In this document: positions 34,452 to 44,821 of the stretch, in pieces
How the letters are laid out: each line of letters begins with the position of its first letter
Numbering within the stretch: position 1 is the first letter of the stretch
NCBI GenBank assembly: GCA_022457155.1
Contig: JAJGOT010000479.1
Span: 23,501-87,500 of the forward strand
Source: Cladopsammia gracilis
Taxonomy: Eukaryota > Cnidaria > Anthozoa > Scleractinia > Dendrophylliidae
Direction: 5' to 3'
Length of the DNA: 64,000 nt
Notes under the pieces: model-generated
The model's database searches: none
Told to the model about the DNA's origin: nothing
Seen by the model: only the letters and a program-made list of their open reading frames with translations
Made by a program: the position numbers and the translations under genes

Positions 34452-34619
34452 CTAGCCTGCGAGCAGGCTCACTTGTTTGGGGTATCGCGCGAGTATCTTG
34501 GCGGCGAAGCCGCCAAAGCGAGCCGGCGAAGCCGGCGAGTTTTCGCCGGCTCGCTTTGGCGGCTTCGCCGCCAAGATACTCGCGCGATACCCCAAACAAG
34601 TGAGTCTGCTCGCAGGCTA
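34452..34619. mobile_element. 168-bp hAT-type palindromic MITE with perfect 8-bp target duplication
   Basis: The element is almost a perfect palindrome beginning CTAGCCTGCGAGCAGGCTC, with GC-rich arms around AAGCGAGCCGGCGAAGCCGG. TGTCCTTA flanks it on both sides (34444-34451 and 34620-34627). An unoccupied relative of the site, GAACTTTGTCCTTATAGAAA, is visible at 32500-32522. Eight-base duplications are typical of the hAT superfamily. Non-coding. Confidence 0.92.
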
Positions 34620-34699
34620 TGTCCTTACAGAAACTGGTACGTGATGGAATTCAACATGTTTTCGAGAAAACGTTAATTCTTATGGTGCGTTAAAAAACG

Positions 34700-35285
34700 C
34701 CTGTTCAAAAAACTGTTAGTTGCAAAATTCATTTTGGATGCGCTAAGTTTCTGATTTAAGACTTTTCTTGTCGACATTACAGGAAAAGATGTTTGGTTCC
34801 AAATGTTAACCTCAACGTTGTGGTTTTGAGTTGAAAACAATTTAATCTAATTAGTTTCTGTTTCTATTTGCACGACTTTTTTGTGGAGAATAAAAACAGT
34901 TGTTTGAATACTATTAGTTGCAATTTACAAGGAGACTACCAATATTCATTTTACATGCGTTTAGTTTCTGTTAAAGACTTTTCTGGTTGACATTACAGAA
35001 ACAGATGGTTCAAAGAATTTTTGTCACTAATTTAATTAGCTTGTGGTTTGGAGTTAAAAACTATTTAATTTAATTAGTTTGCGTCTTCCAGGCCAAAGGG
35101 AACCATTTCCACGTTTCTTTTGTGAATAATAAAAGCAACTTTTTAAAAAAAGACTAGAATTTTCAGAAAATAATAATCCTTCAATTTGGATGCATCAAAT
35201 TTCTGTGCAGGACTCTTCTGGTTGACATTTAATACACTGATTACAGAGACAAGTTGCTCATTTCACTGGGGCCGTAGTTTCGTCA
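34700..35285. repeat. Diverged tandem repeat, period about 220-240 bp
   Basis: The motif GG(A/T)TG(C/A)..AAGTTTCTG, followed by AAGACTTTTCT..T.GACATTACAG, recurs near 34735, 34950 and 35187. It is accompanied each time by TTTAATTTAATTAGTTT-like and TTGTGGAGAATAAAA-like blocks. About 2.3 diverged units. Non-coding. Confidence 0.65.
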
Positions 35286-35415
35286 TGAAATAACTCCGAA
35301 GATCCCGTGAAAAAACTAGCCAAAACTTCCCACCTATTTTCATACCCTAACCCTTTAGGCTAGAATACAAAAGCAAACTTTGCATTTTTCCACCTAAATA
35401 GAGTTTTGGTCTCAG

Positions 35416-35650
35416 GGCCCGTTTCTCGAAAGTCCCGACAACTTTTCGGGCCCGCAACTCATATTCAAATCAGAATCTATAAAATGTTGATACATTTTTA
35501 GCCCTCAAACCAGCTCGACTTGTTTTGTCAATTTAGAATTTTATTGCTTAGCTTTCAAAATCAACAAAATTTTTATCTTTAATGAATACATTGCGCACAT
35601 AAGATAGCTTTCCGGGCCCGAAACGTTATCGGGACGTTCGAGAAACGGGA
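35416..35650. mobile_element. MITE with CGTTTCTCGAA / CGGGCCCGAAA ends (copy 2)
   Basis: GGGCCCGTTTCTCGAAAGTC on the left is mirrored by GACGTTCGAGAAACGGGAC on the right, with inner TTTTCGGGCCCG and CGGGCCCGAAA. Same family as 15756-15996. Confidence 0.75.
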
Positions 35651-35859
35651 CGCAGTTCGTGATCTCGGTAGTTTTTGGGGGTAGGGGGCAGGCCGGAGGA
35701 TTTGAAAAACGTATATCTGCAGGCGGTTATTTGTGCTAGTTTTCTTCCACTGTTTTGTTGCTTTCACCATTTCATATCATTTAGGGAATTTTCAAAATAG
35801 CTCATGCACGCAATGCGTGCCTATGTTGCAACTGGTTATCAGGCCTCGGACACACTATA

Positions 35860-36480
35860 AATGCGTTTTCAAAAGTCTCCGTTTTCATCTGGGCGAAAAC
35901 GAAGCAAAATATTTTCGTCAACATACATTCATACATAAACTTTAATGCGTTTTCGTATCGTTTTAACCTGTCCACGCTAAAACGCTCGAAAAAGGCCTGG
36001 TTAAAGGTGATAGATGCTACGATTTGGACTGAAACCGATGGCATGTGACGCTTTTTACGTCACCGTTTTCAAACGTCTCCGTTTTCACCTGTCCAAATAA
36101 GGAACGAAGCGTTTTCAAAAGTCTCCACCGTTTTCGGAAGTCTCCGTTTCCATCAGCGTTTTCGGGTGTTTTAGTGTGGACGATAGGCGAAAATGCATTT
36201 ATACTGGAGACGGATAATCCGTCTGGACGAACTTGGAAACATTCGCTAGTTCGTCCGATAATCCGTCTGTGTATAAACATGGGCAAAGAGACGGATTATC
36301 TGTTAGGACGAACTATCTGCTAAGTTCGTATTGGCGAACTAAGCAGATAGTTCGTCCAGACGGATACTCCGTCTCTTTGCACGTATTTATACACAGACGG
36401 ATTATCAGACGAACTAGCGAATGTTTGCCCAAGTTCGTTCTGACGGATTATCCGTCCCCGACGCCCCCCTCTATAAATCG
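35860..36480. mobile_element. Foldback with nested ACGGATTATCCGTC palindromes
   Basis: 36185-36480 forms a long palindrome centred near 36333 (TTCGTATTGGCGAA). Arms carry AGACGGATTATC and GACGAACTAGCGAATG at matching distances from the centre. Each arm itself contains smaller dyads (GACGGATAATCCGTC). To the left, TTTTCAAA(A/C)GTCTCCGTTTTC is repeated at about 35868, 36063 and 36115. Together these look like one or two overlapping small DNA elements without coding capacity. Confidence 0.7.
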
Positions 36481-36504
36481 GGCCATTAGTGTGTATGGGG
36501 CCTC

Positions 36505-36715
36505 TGTCCGAGTCGAGCGGGCGAGATAATCACGAAACCAAGGTCGGCGAGACTGTAGCGATCAAACGAGTCTGGGGGAACTGCGCCCCTTGCACAGCTT
36601 CCCCTCGGCTCGCATTAAACTTTCGCTCGTTCGGTTGATCGCCGATCGCGTGATTTGCTCTGTTTGCTCACCCGCTCGACTGTCCAGAGAGGAACTGCTA
36701 CTGAGCAGTCTAGAT
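36505..36715. repeat. Dispersed repeat ending CGCTCGACTGTCCAGAGAGG
   Basis: Shares CGAGTCGAGCGG, ATCACGAAA, GATCGCGTGATTTG and CCGCTCGACTGTCCAGAGAG with 31560-31695, and the last block with 61075-61137. No function inferred. Possibly a short retroposon or MITE family. Confidence 0.6.
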
Positions 36716-37423
36716 ATTCCTTATTTTAGTAATTTACGTGTAACTTATTACAATCCAACAGGGAAATATAACTATCAAGTTATATTGTACGTATCGTGGG
36801 TAGAATTTTGGCGCAATGTTGAACTGATTATTTTCTGTAATGATAGTATCATTACTGATAATTTCTCTAATTATAGTATATTTTTACTGAAATTATCATA
36901 TTTTGTAGCCGATATTAATCACGGTCTTCAGCTGTTCAAACTGAAGGGCACTTCTAATAAGTTCTTTCTGAATACCTTACATACTTTTACAATGCTTAAA
37001 TATTATTAGGCCGTTCGATTCGCAATGAATAAGGTGTGTCTATCAAAAAAATGTATTTCTGTTTTATTAAAACTGAAACCTTTCATTCTGCTGAATTTTG
37101 AAGCGGCAGGACAGATAACACAAATGCCACGACTGACTTTTAGTTACCCTGCCAACGAGTCTGAAATGCATTGATGTCGTGTTGACCGTTCTATTTTCCT
37201 TTGAATCCATGCTTTCAATTCTTCAATTTTCTATTATTATTTTTTCAGATTTTTAAACATACCAAGTTTGACTAAGCTCGGCTATTTATGAAATTGGGGT
37301 TACTTCCTGTTCTAAGAAGCCCCGCCACCCCACCCCCGAAAAATGTCATGAATTACACGACCTAACACGCCAGTTCTGCTCTGTAATTAACCCACTACGT
37401 ACACATCATCAGTGTTGCTCACA
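36716..37423. other. Upstream region of the NCKX gene
   Basis: No coding sequence recognised. Presumably holds the promoter and 5' UTR of the exchanger gene. No TATA box stood out. Confidence 0.35.
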
Positions 37424-38998
37424 ATGATTCGAGAGAGAAAGGTTTTTGTCCGGTTTGCTTTGCTCGTTCTGTTTGCTAGTTTCGTGTTCCCAAGTTTACT
37501 CTACAAGTCAATGTCGGCGATGTTAATGCGACGAACAAACGAACATGTTAGTTCCGGCAGAACGAGAAGGTCAGTCAAGTTTGAAAGCAACCACTCTGGC
37601 ATGCAGCAAGAAATGGCGGCGTTAATTGATTCACTTGATTCAATCGTTGCCTCATCGGCGCCGCAAAATTGTGTTAAGCCATCCATAGATGACTTTCCAA
37701 ATGATTTCATGACTCAAAACCAGCGACAGCAGCAAGGAGGAGTTGTCATTCACTTTCTGTTAACGGTGTACATGTTCGGTGCTTTAGCTCTGGTATGTGA
37801 TGACTACTTCGTTCCTTCTCTGGAACAACTAACAGACAAGTTACATATGCACTCCGATGTCGCCGGTGCTACTTTCATGGCCGCTGGTAGCTCTGCCCCT
37901 GAATTATTCACCTCTGTTATTGGCGTTTTCATAACGAAGAGCGACGTTGGCCTCGGAACTATAGTAGGATCTGCAGTGTTTAATATTCTATTTATCGTGG
38001 CCATTTGTGGTCTGTTCGCTGGCACTACGCTTCGCCTGTCACGATGGCCGCTGTTGCGTGACTCCTTGTGTTACTTGTTGAGTATTGCTGCTTTGATCGC
38101 TATCACTTATGATAAAAACGTATACTGGTACGAGGCATTGGTGTTAGTTTGTATGTACTTGTTATATGTTGTTATCATGTACTTTAACCAATCCCTTGAA
38201 GGCTGCTTTGAGAGACTAATGGGATTTAACAAAGAAGACAATGACAGAGAAAGAAACAGTACAGACAGTGAGGAAGGCAAGTCGCTCCTGAAACAAGATG
38301 ACGAAGACAGAGAAAACCTTTCAGGCACAGAGGAAGATCAAGAAGTTTATATTATCAACCAAAATAAGGATTCACCATTTTCAGTTCCCCAAGGATTAGT
38401 TTCCCGATCCCTCTGGCTCATGGCGTTACCTGTTACATGCTTGTTTTACGTGACAATTCCCGACTGCCGTAAAGAGAAATGGGAGAAGTGGTACCTGGTC
38501 TCGTTCTTTATATCTGTGGTGTGGATTGCGTTACTTTCTTATGTTTTGGTTTGGATGGTGGAAATAATCGGCTTCACATTCGGCATCCCTGATGTTATCA
38601 TGGGCCTTACTTTCCTAGCAGCAGGGAGCAGTGTGCCTGATGGGATATCTAGCCTGATAGTTGCACGCCAAGGAGATGGGGACATGGCTGTCTCTAACAC
38701 GATTGGTAGCAATGTATTTGACATTTTATTATGTCTAGGACTCCCTTGGCTTCTCAAGACAACAGCAGTTGACTTAGGAGGCTATGTTGAGGTGCTGAGC
38801 GGAAGCATAATTTACACATCAATTTCTCTATTTGGCACCGTGCTTGTTACCTTGCTCCTTGTGATGTTAAACAAATGGTATTTAAATAAGTGCCTTGGAA
38901 TGATATTTCTTTTTCTTTACCTCGCTTTCATTGCAGTCGCAACCCTTTTTGAGCTTAACTTGTTTGGTGACTTTAACCTCCCAACTTGTCAGACATAG
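37424..38998 (+). CDS. SLC24A: K+-dependent Na+/Ca2+ exchanger (SLC24/NCKX family), intronless, 524 aa
   Basis: This protein should exchange cytosolic Ca2+ plus K+ for external Na+ across a membrane. The ATG at 37424 begins a hydrophobic signal-like segment (FALLVLFASFVFPSLLY, about residues 11-27) followed by a hydrophilic loop. The alpha-1 repeat (about 145-200) has GATFMAAGSSAPELFTSVI and GSAVFNILF. A hydrophilic, acidic central loop (about 270-330, EEDQEVY) separates it from the alpha-2 repeat (about 390-445), with GLTFLAAGSSVPDGISSLIV and GSNVFDILLCLG. The acidic residues of GSSAPEL and GSSVPD are the Ca2+-binding positions of the family. The aspartate of GSNVFD matches the residue linked to K+ dependence in NCKX2. 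Three or four hydrophobic helices follow to the C-terminus. The absence of introns is unusual beside the split genes here and suggests retroposition. The exact SLC24 member was not assigned. Confidence 0.93.
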   Translation: MIRERKVFVRFALLVLFASFVFPSLLYKSMSAMLMRRTNEHVSSGRTRRSVKFESNHSGMQQEMAALIDSLDSIVASSAPQNCVKPSIDDFPNDFMTQNQRQQQGGVVIHFLLTVYMFGALALVCDDYFVPSLEQLTDKLHMHSDVAGATFMAAGSSAPELFTSVIGVFITKSDVGLGTIVGSAVFNILFIVAICGLFAGTTLRLSRWPLLRDSLCYLLSIAALIAITYDKNVYWYEALVLVCMYLLYVVIMYFNQSLEGCFERLMGFNKEDNDRERNSTDSEEGKSLLKQDDEDRENLSGTEEDQEVYIINQNKDSPFSVPQGLVSRSLWLMALPVTCLFYVTIPDCRKEKWEKWYLVSFFISVVWIALLSYVLVWMVEIIGFTFGIPDVIMGLTFLAAGSSVPDGISSLIVARQGDGDMAVSNTIGSNVFDILLCLGLPWLLKTTAVDLGGYVEVLSGSIIYTSISLFGTVLVTLLLVMLNKWYLNKCLGMIFLFLYLAFIAVATLFELNLFGDFNLPTCQT

Positions 38999-39004
38999 AA
39001 AAAT

Positions 39005-39430
39005 AATAATTTTATTATTATTATTATTAACAAAATAACAAAATTCTCAATTGTGATTGGTCATCCACGCACCTATATCTTACATAATTGGCGTGCGGTC
39101 ACGTTGGAGTCCAATTACAGCTATCCAATTACAACTTTTTGTAATTGGATAGCTATAATTGGACACCCACGTTGCGTGCGCGTCAATCAGGTGCGCTTAT
39201 ATGTTTTTTTTTCTCACTGTTTCTTCCTGCTTTGAAACTGATAGAAAATATCCTTGTTTTTTTAATCTCGAATTTTGTTATTGATTCGATTAATTAGAAA
39301 TTGAACTTTGTGTCGTACAATTCGGGGTAATCGTGCTCTTAATTTCAAATTGTCCTCACGCTACACGCTCGGCCGATTTGAAATTACGAGCCTGATTACT
39401 CCCTGAATTGTACTTCACTCAGTCCAATTA
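39005..39430. repeat. Composite palindromic repeats directly after the NCKX stop
   Basis: A TTA-rich run is followed by a foldback with ends (ATAACAAAATTCTC near 39042 and its complement near 39272) around a dyad (CAATTACAGCTATCCAATTA with TAATTGGATAGCTATAATTG). A second palindrome follows at 39315-39415 (GTACAATTCGGGGTAATC with GATTACTCCCTGAATTGTAC). The same two blocks occur at 58085-58468 in LUC7L intron 7. Confidence 0.65.
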
Positions 39431-39566
39431 CTATTACTTATTATTATTATTATTATTATAAAGTAATCAAAGCAATACTTTATTAACTAATTTCTTAAAA
39501 ATCGATTAAGCCTTAACATCAATTTTATGTACACTTGCAGGAAAAAGCTATAAAAGTTCATTGTTA

Positions 39567-39607
<41 letters not shown>

Positions 39608-39640
39608 GTTATTATTATTATTATTATTATATCATGTTCA
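39430..39640. repeat. (TTA)n microsatellites
   Basis: Runs of TTA at 39435-39460 and 39560-39630. A smaller related patch lies at 40378-40425. Confidence 0.85.
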
Positions 39641-39888
39641 TTTAGTTACAGTGGATCCCTGCAATACAAGTTCCATTAATGGGGCATAGTACTAATGACT
39701 TTATGAACTTTTATTGGAAATTAAAAGCAGCATCATTGAATTAACATTGTTATTAACATGGAGTTGTAAGGCAGGGTTCCATTGAATGTAAAGGGTTTAA
39801 TAAACAGTGTGGGATTTGAACCAAGTTAAACCTATGGGGAAATGCCTCATGATTGCGCAGGCTCATGTTTTTAAGATTCAAGATAATG

Positions 39889-40045
39889 CAGGGGCGGATC
39901 CAGGATTTTTCCTAGGAGGGGGTGCACCTCTAAGGAATAACGTAAATGAAGGAGGACGTAAACAAATTTTAAAAGCGAACAACGCAGACTAGGTCGGGGG
40001 GGGGGGGTGCGCACCCCCTGCACCCTCCCCCTAGATCCGCCCCTG
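39889..40045. mobile_element. 157-bp hAT-type MITE, CAGGGGCGGATC ends
   Basis: Starts CAGGGGCGGATCCAGGA and ends GATCCGCCCCTG, with GGTGCACC and GGTGCGCACC inner dyads. TAATGCA is present at both edges, overlapping the first two bases on the left, which is consistent with a 7-8-bp duplication. A further partial copy ends near 41315-41335 (CTGGATCCGCCACTG). Confidence 0.75.
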
Positions 40046-42059
40046 TAATGCATATATATTTTTCATAAAATAAAAATTATTTAGCATCTCTGGTGATAGC
40101 ACCAGACTTTTATTAACTTTATTGAATACAACTTATAATAACTTATTAAATTAACAGAAAAGAAAAGAAAGGAAGATGCATGAAGTAAGAGACTTAGATG
40201 GGAAGGGTGTAGCAAAACATTAGATTAATAATTAGTTTTACATTCAAGAACATAAATTATATTATAAAATGACATACAAAGTAATTCGAAATTCATAATA
40301 TTTATATTTTCATTTGTTTTGGAGATGAGAGCAGCACATTAATAGTGTGACTAATACTGTGCCAATAAAGAAAGTATTATTATTAATAATGATAATAATA
40401 ATTATTATTATTTTATTATTATTGTTTCATTTAAATAAAATAAAAATTAGGGGAAATTTTAATAGAAAAATAAGCAGAAACAGAGATAGAAGTATTAATA
40501 TTCATTAGTATTGGGCGAGATAGCAGTGTCGAAGTGCCTAGTTGTTAAACAACTTTTTTGTTGGTTTGTTTCTAATATTATTGTCAGTGGTAATTGTTAT
40601 TCCAAAACACCTCCCTATAACAGATGGGCAGAAGCTCCCAGCTTCTTTAAAAGACCTCCTGGAAATAGATAAGTCCACCCACCCATCCACTCTTTTAACT
40701 TGTGCACTTTCCTAAGCTGCAATCAGGCCCACGTTTAGTAGTGCTCTTATTTACTCTAATGTGGTTGTTTAAGAAAATAAAAATAGAGCCCAATCACCCG
40801 ACATTTTCACTGTTTATCTAAACCCATAATGATGCCAATAGGGCATCTAAAACACAGTAAAAACTCAAAGCTTGGTACTCATAGCAATAAGTTTTATTTA
40901 ATTGTGTCATCAGATATATAGATTTTAAAAATTCAATATATTTTTTTTTATTTTGTGTTAATCCATGATAATGAAACATGGGGAAGTTATTGACATATTG
41001 TTTTCAACTAAACATTAAAAAATGTGTAATGTTAAATCAATTTGAATATAAAAGATGTAGAAAGTGAGAAAAGTGGTAGAAAATACTTACAAATGAGTTT
41101 GTTTGTTTTTTCCAGTCAAATCTTGGCCCTTTGAGATAATCTCTCCGTGAAAAACCCACCCTCCTCCTCCCTTAGGGCTCTTTCGATTTGCTGCTGTTGT
41201 CCTGGGTGTGATTTGAACTGCGGCGGATATCGTCAAAGTATTTGTCATTGTGGCGGGGATCCACATGAACGCCATTTTTCCACCACTTGACATGGCTTTA
41301 ATGGACCCCCGACCCTACCCCTGGATCCGCCACTGCTACCCCGTCAAAAAATAGACATTAGGTAGCTTAAGCGGCGGCGGCGGCGACGGCATCGAGAACT
41401 ACGACTACTACAGACTATTAGAGGTTGTGAAAAAGGCACTTTGAGCGTCAGAATTCAAGACTGATTGTTGCGACATTAATTTGATTTTATATATTTTTGG
41501 CACATTAATTATTTTTTAACTTCCAAAAATTCTGGGGGGGGGGGGGGGACTCGAATCCCCCTGCACGGGCCTGCCTAGCATGCTCCTCTTTGCTACACAC
41601 GTCGAGCTTTTGTAGTTTTTGTAAAAACTGAGTATAGTGTAATGCCATGATAAATGTCAAGTTATACAGTGTGTGTTTATCAAGTCAAAAAATATCTCAA
41701 CAAGATTTGATTGACCCTTGCTTCAGGTTGAATTTTGACGAAATATCTCGTGAAGAATGCTGAAAATAGCATTTCCGAGCCTCCAGATTTCTAAATTTTA
41801 CTGGGGCGCATGCCCCCACACCCCCCTAGAGGCTCGCGCCCTTGGCGCTCGCTGCGATAATAAATACGTTATTTCGTTTTTCAAGTCCTCCCGCAACTTC
41901 AAATTATGCTCCGCCTTCCCTGTGGCTTCGAACAAGGTTTTGTATGAAGTTACCGCTTGTATTTATGAGGAGATGAGAAACCTGCAAAAAATCGTACGAG
42001 TAATGTGTGACGTGACTGATAACTAATCCCCTCTCTTTATAGCGCTCTTCAAGGATGAC
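40046..42059. other. Intergenic stretch with simple-sequence patches
   Basis: AT-rich with ATT patches (40378-40425), a CGG-rich patch at 41370-41390 and a G run at 41534-41548. 41130-41335 resembles a decayed or partial hAT-end repeat. The open frames here (for example 41087-41293 and 41757-42026) have no recognisable domain. Confidence 0.45.
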
Positions 42060-44056
42060 TTGCGACATATATGTAGCAAGTTTATTTATTTCATTTATTT
42101 ATTTATAAACTTTGCCAAGAGGCGTGTATCACTCACAGAGCAAGCTCCACTACGAGGTCCAGAAAAGAAAAAAAAAAGAAAAATTGTAATGCAGATACTA
42201 ACAAATACTAAAAAGAATGACAATACTTTAAAAACGGCTAGATAAAAAACGGCAATGAGGAAACCTAAAAAAAAAAAACAGAATTGGGGAGGACATTGAT
42301 AAAAAAATTAACAACACATACGATCAAGCAAGCTGTTCAATGGCCGACTAGAGTGGCACTTTATACACACACTATTGAAGGTCTGGGGGGGGGGGGGGGG
42401 TCGACATCATAAACAGACTCAGTGAGATACATGTTGTGATTAAAAAGAACTTAAATAAATAAATAATGGTTTAATATTAGCGTTTCCACAAAGGTGGCTC
42501 TTCATCTGGTATAAACTACAATAATATTTAAAATATTAAATAATACATAAAAAAAACAATACAATTTAGTGTAAAAACAAAAAAAAAATTTAAATTATGT
42601 ACAACTAATTTAATATGTACAACTAATTAATTACTGATACGATTTCTAAGATACGAGTTTACCTCTTTACAAAAATAATTAAAATCCTCACTATTTCTAA
42701 TATAAACAGGAAGGCTATTAAAAAGTTTAGCAGCACTATCTTGAAAGCTCCCTTTTTCCAGTGGAATTTCTAATTGTTTTGCAATATTAGAACGTAGCAG
42801 ACGTGTCCGAAAAACCTCATTAATTTTAAGATAAGATGGCCATGATTCAAAATGCAAGGCCTTGAAAACAAGTTCAAGTATGTGTAAATCTCTTCTTTCC
42901 TTCATAGGAAGCCAATTTAATTTTAAAATGTCATTTATGTCTCTAATATAGCGTCCAGTGACGTAACTGCCAGCAGCAAATTGTAAGCGCTGAAGTCTCT
43001 TCAACAGAAAATCAGGGAGTGGATAGAAAACAGTGTCACAATAATCTATTTTAGATAAAACTAACGATTCAACCAGATGTTTTCTGAGTTTAAAGTCAGT
43101 AAAATTCTTGATTTTCCGTAAAATACTTAGTACACTGTAGCAGGACTTTGAGAGCTGTTTCACATGTTCATCCCAATGTAAATGTTCCTTTAAATGGACT
43201 CCAAGCAGCTTACTTTGATTGACACGCTCTAGTGATCTATCTGATATCCTTAAGGAAGGCTTGCATTGTCCAAGAGAATGAACACGAGACATCTGGCTGG
43301 TAGACAGGAGCATAGTCTTCGTCTTAGTAGGATTTAGCGCTAGGTAAGATTCAGCTGACCAGGAGCATAAGGAATTAAGCGCGCTGTAAAGATCTTCAGT
43401 TTGTTGGGTAAGATCATAAGGACGGCAACTAGCATAGAGAGTTGTATCATCAGCATACTGATATGTAGAAACATTGGCTGGAAGGTTGTCCTGTAGATCT
43501 GAAACCTATAAATTGAATAACATGGGTCCGAGTATCGAACCCTGGGGAACTCCGAACTGAACGGTAAGGGGGCATGATGCTCTGTCATCAATCTGGACAT
43601 TATGTGAGCGATCTGTAAGGTAATTGGTTAACCAAGACAAAAAAGATTTGGAAAAAGAAAGTGAATGTAGTTTCGTGATCAATGTTTTGTATTGTATGGT
43701 GTCAAAGGCCTTAGAAAAATCGGCCATAATCATGAGTGTTATTTCTCCTTTCTTCATGGCACGGATCAAATCATCCCGAATACCCATGTCCTCTGCGAAA
43801 ACCAGCGATAGTGTCTTTAAGAGCTGATTTCATTTCACAGAAGGCAGTCATCTGTTTTGCAATCAGTTTTTCAAAGACCTTTGATAGTGCAGGAAGAACA
43901 GATACAGGTCGGAAGTGCTCTTCAGTTATAGGATGATCAATTTTGGGAATTGGACTTATCCTTGCCTTTTTCCATGCTAGTGGAAAATAGGATTTCTTTA
44001 TGCAATTATTTATTATAGCTGTCAAAGGGCCAGCAATTGTTTCTGCAACCAATTTC
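42060..44056 (-). mobile_element. 5'-truncated LINE with most of the reverse-transcriptase domain, inactivated
   Basis: On the minus strand, reverse-transcriptase motifs appear in order: FRPVSVLPALSKVFEKLI near 43900, ADFSKAFDTI (motif A) near 43710, FGVPQGSILGPMLFNL (motif B) near 43525, YADD (catalytic) near 43455, then LGVHLKEHLHWDEH and the C-terminal IPLEKGSFQDSAAKLFNSLP region to 42627. The frame shifts near 43780, and a stop interrupts it at about 43506-43508. No endonuclease domain is present, because the copy begins abruptly near 44056. The 3' region (42060-42600) is A-rich on the minus strand, with a G run (plus strand) at about 42385-42400. It belongs to the Jockey/CR1-type group by motif style, but the clade was not resolved. 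Confidence 0.85.
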
Positions 44057-44353
44057 ACAAAACGTTCTTAAAGTGTGCTACTGAACAGTCAATGTTCCGG
44101 AGGTGGGTTGGTAGAGTATTCCAGATTCTTGGGCTCTACAGTAAAAACTGTTCTCAAAGGTGACGGTGTTGGCTCTAACCGTATTCAGCAGTGTAAATAG
44201 AACTAAAATCTGCAAAGGACCGCAAACGATAATGCTACCCTGGGAGGAGACAATGCGCCTGGGTCTAGTGGAATTCGAGACTGAGATGAAAGCATCCGAT
44301 AGACTAACTAAACATTTGAATACATACACCAGATCTAAAATGTGAAGTGTCAC
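44057..44353 (-). mobile_element. Second LINE C-terminal fragment abutting the first
   Basis: Minus-strand frames read SPRIWNTLPTHLRNIDCS and VAHFKNVL followed by a stop near 44057. The IWNTLP motif is the end of a different LINE ORF2. The 5' truncation point of the neighbouring LINE lies immediately after this stop, suggesting insertion into the older element's 3' end. The reading frame upstream is broken by a shift. Confidence 0.5.
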
Positions 44354-44821
44354 CGAGTCTCGTTGTGTTTCAGCTACGACGCGCTTACGAGCCCCATCAG
44401 GGCGAAACAGCTGTCAACCTCTGCTTTCTGGTTTAGCTTACCGTGGTATTGGCTGGTGCTGTGTTAAAGAGAATCCGGGCTATTATTATTCTATGAATGC
44501 ACTATTTAATAAAAATGTCTTGGAAAAATAAATGATTTTCTTATAATAGAAGATATAAGAAATTACTGAAAATAGGGTAGAGAACATGTTAATAGCACTC
44601 TTAAATAGCACCTTGATGAGTATTCCATGTATGACCCCATGATGTCTCAAACTTTGCTTAGGTTTCCTGTGGATTGAAATCCCAAAATGCACTTGTTTGA
44701 GTCCCATAACGCCTTGCAATCGTCGTTGAAGCCTTCAACAGGCCATTTTACTTGAAAAGGTGGAAAGAACGAGTTATATAAACTGGTGTTTTTTGGCCAT
44801 TTTTGGCCCTCCTCAGGCGAA
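44354..44821. other. Intergenic DNA and 5' region of LUC7L
   Basis: No coding sequence recognised. The region just upstream of 44822 should hold the LUC7L 5' UTR and promoter. Confidence 0.35.

Noticed and set aside
34213..34603. Long opposing ORFs of 94-128 codons across the hAT palindrome
   Set aside because: Both strands read similar peptides because the DNA is a palindrome. They are artefacts of a 168-bp MITE.
32440..34675. LTR retrotransposon, because of direct repeats around a 1.7-kb segment
   Set aside because: The direct repeats are short and diverged, without TG..CA ends, primer-binding site or gag/pol coding.
41540..41575. GACTCGAATCCCCC, reminiscent of a tRNA T-arm
   Set aside because: No A box, anticodon stem or acceptor pairing was found around it.
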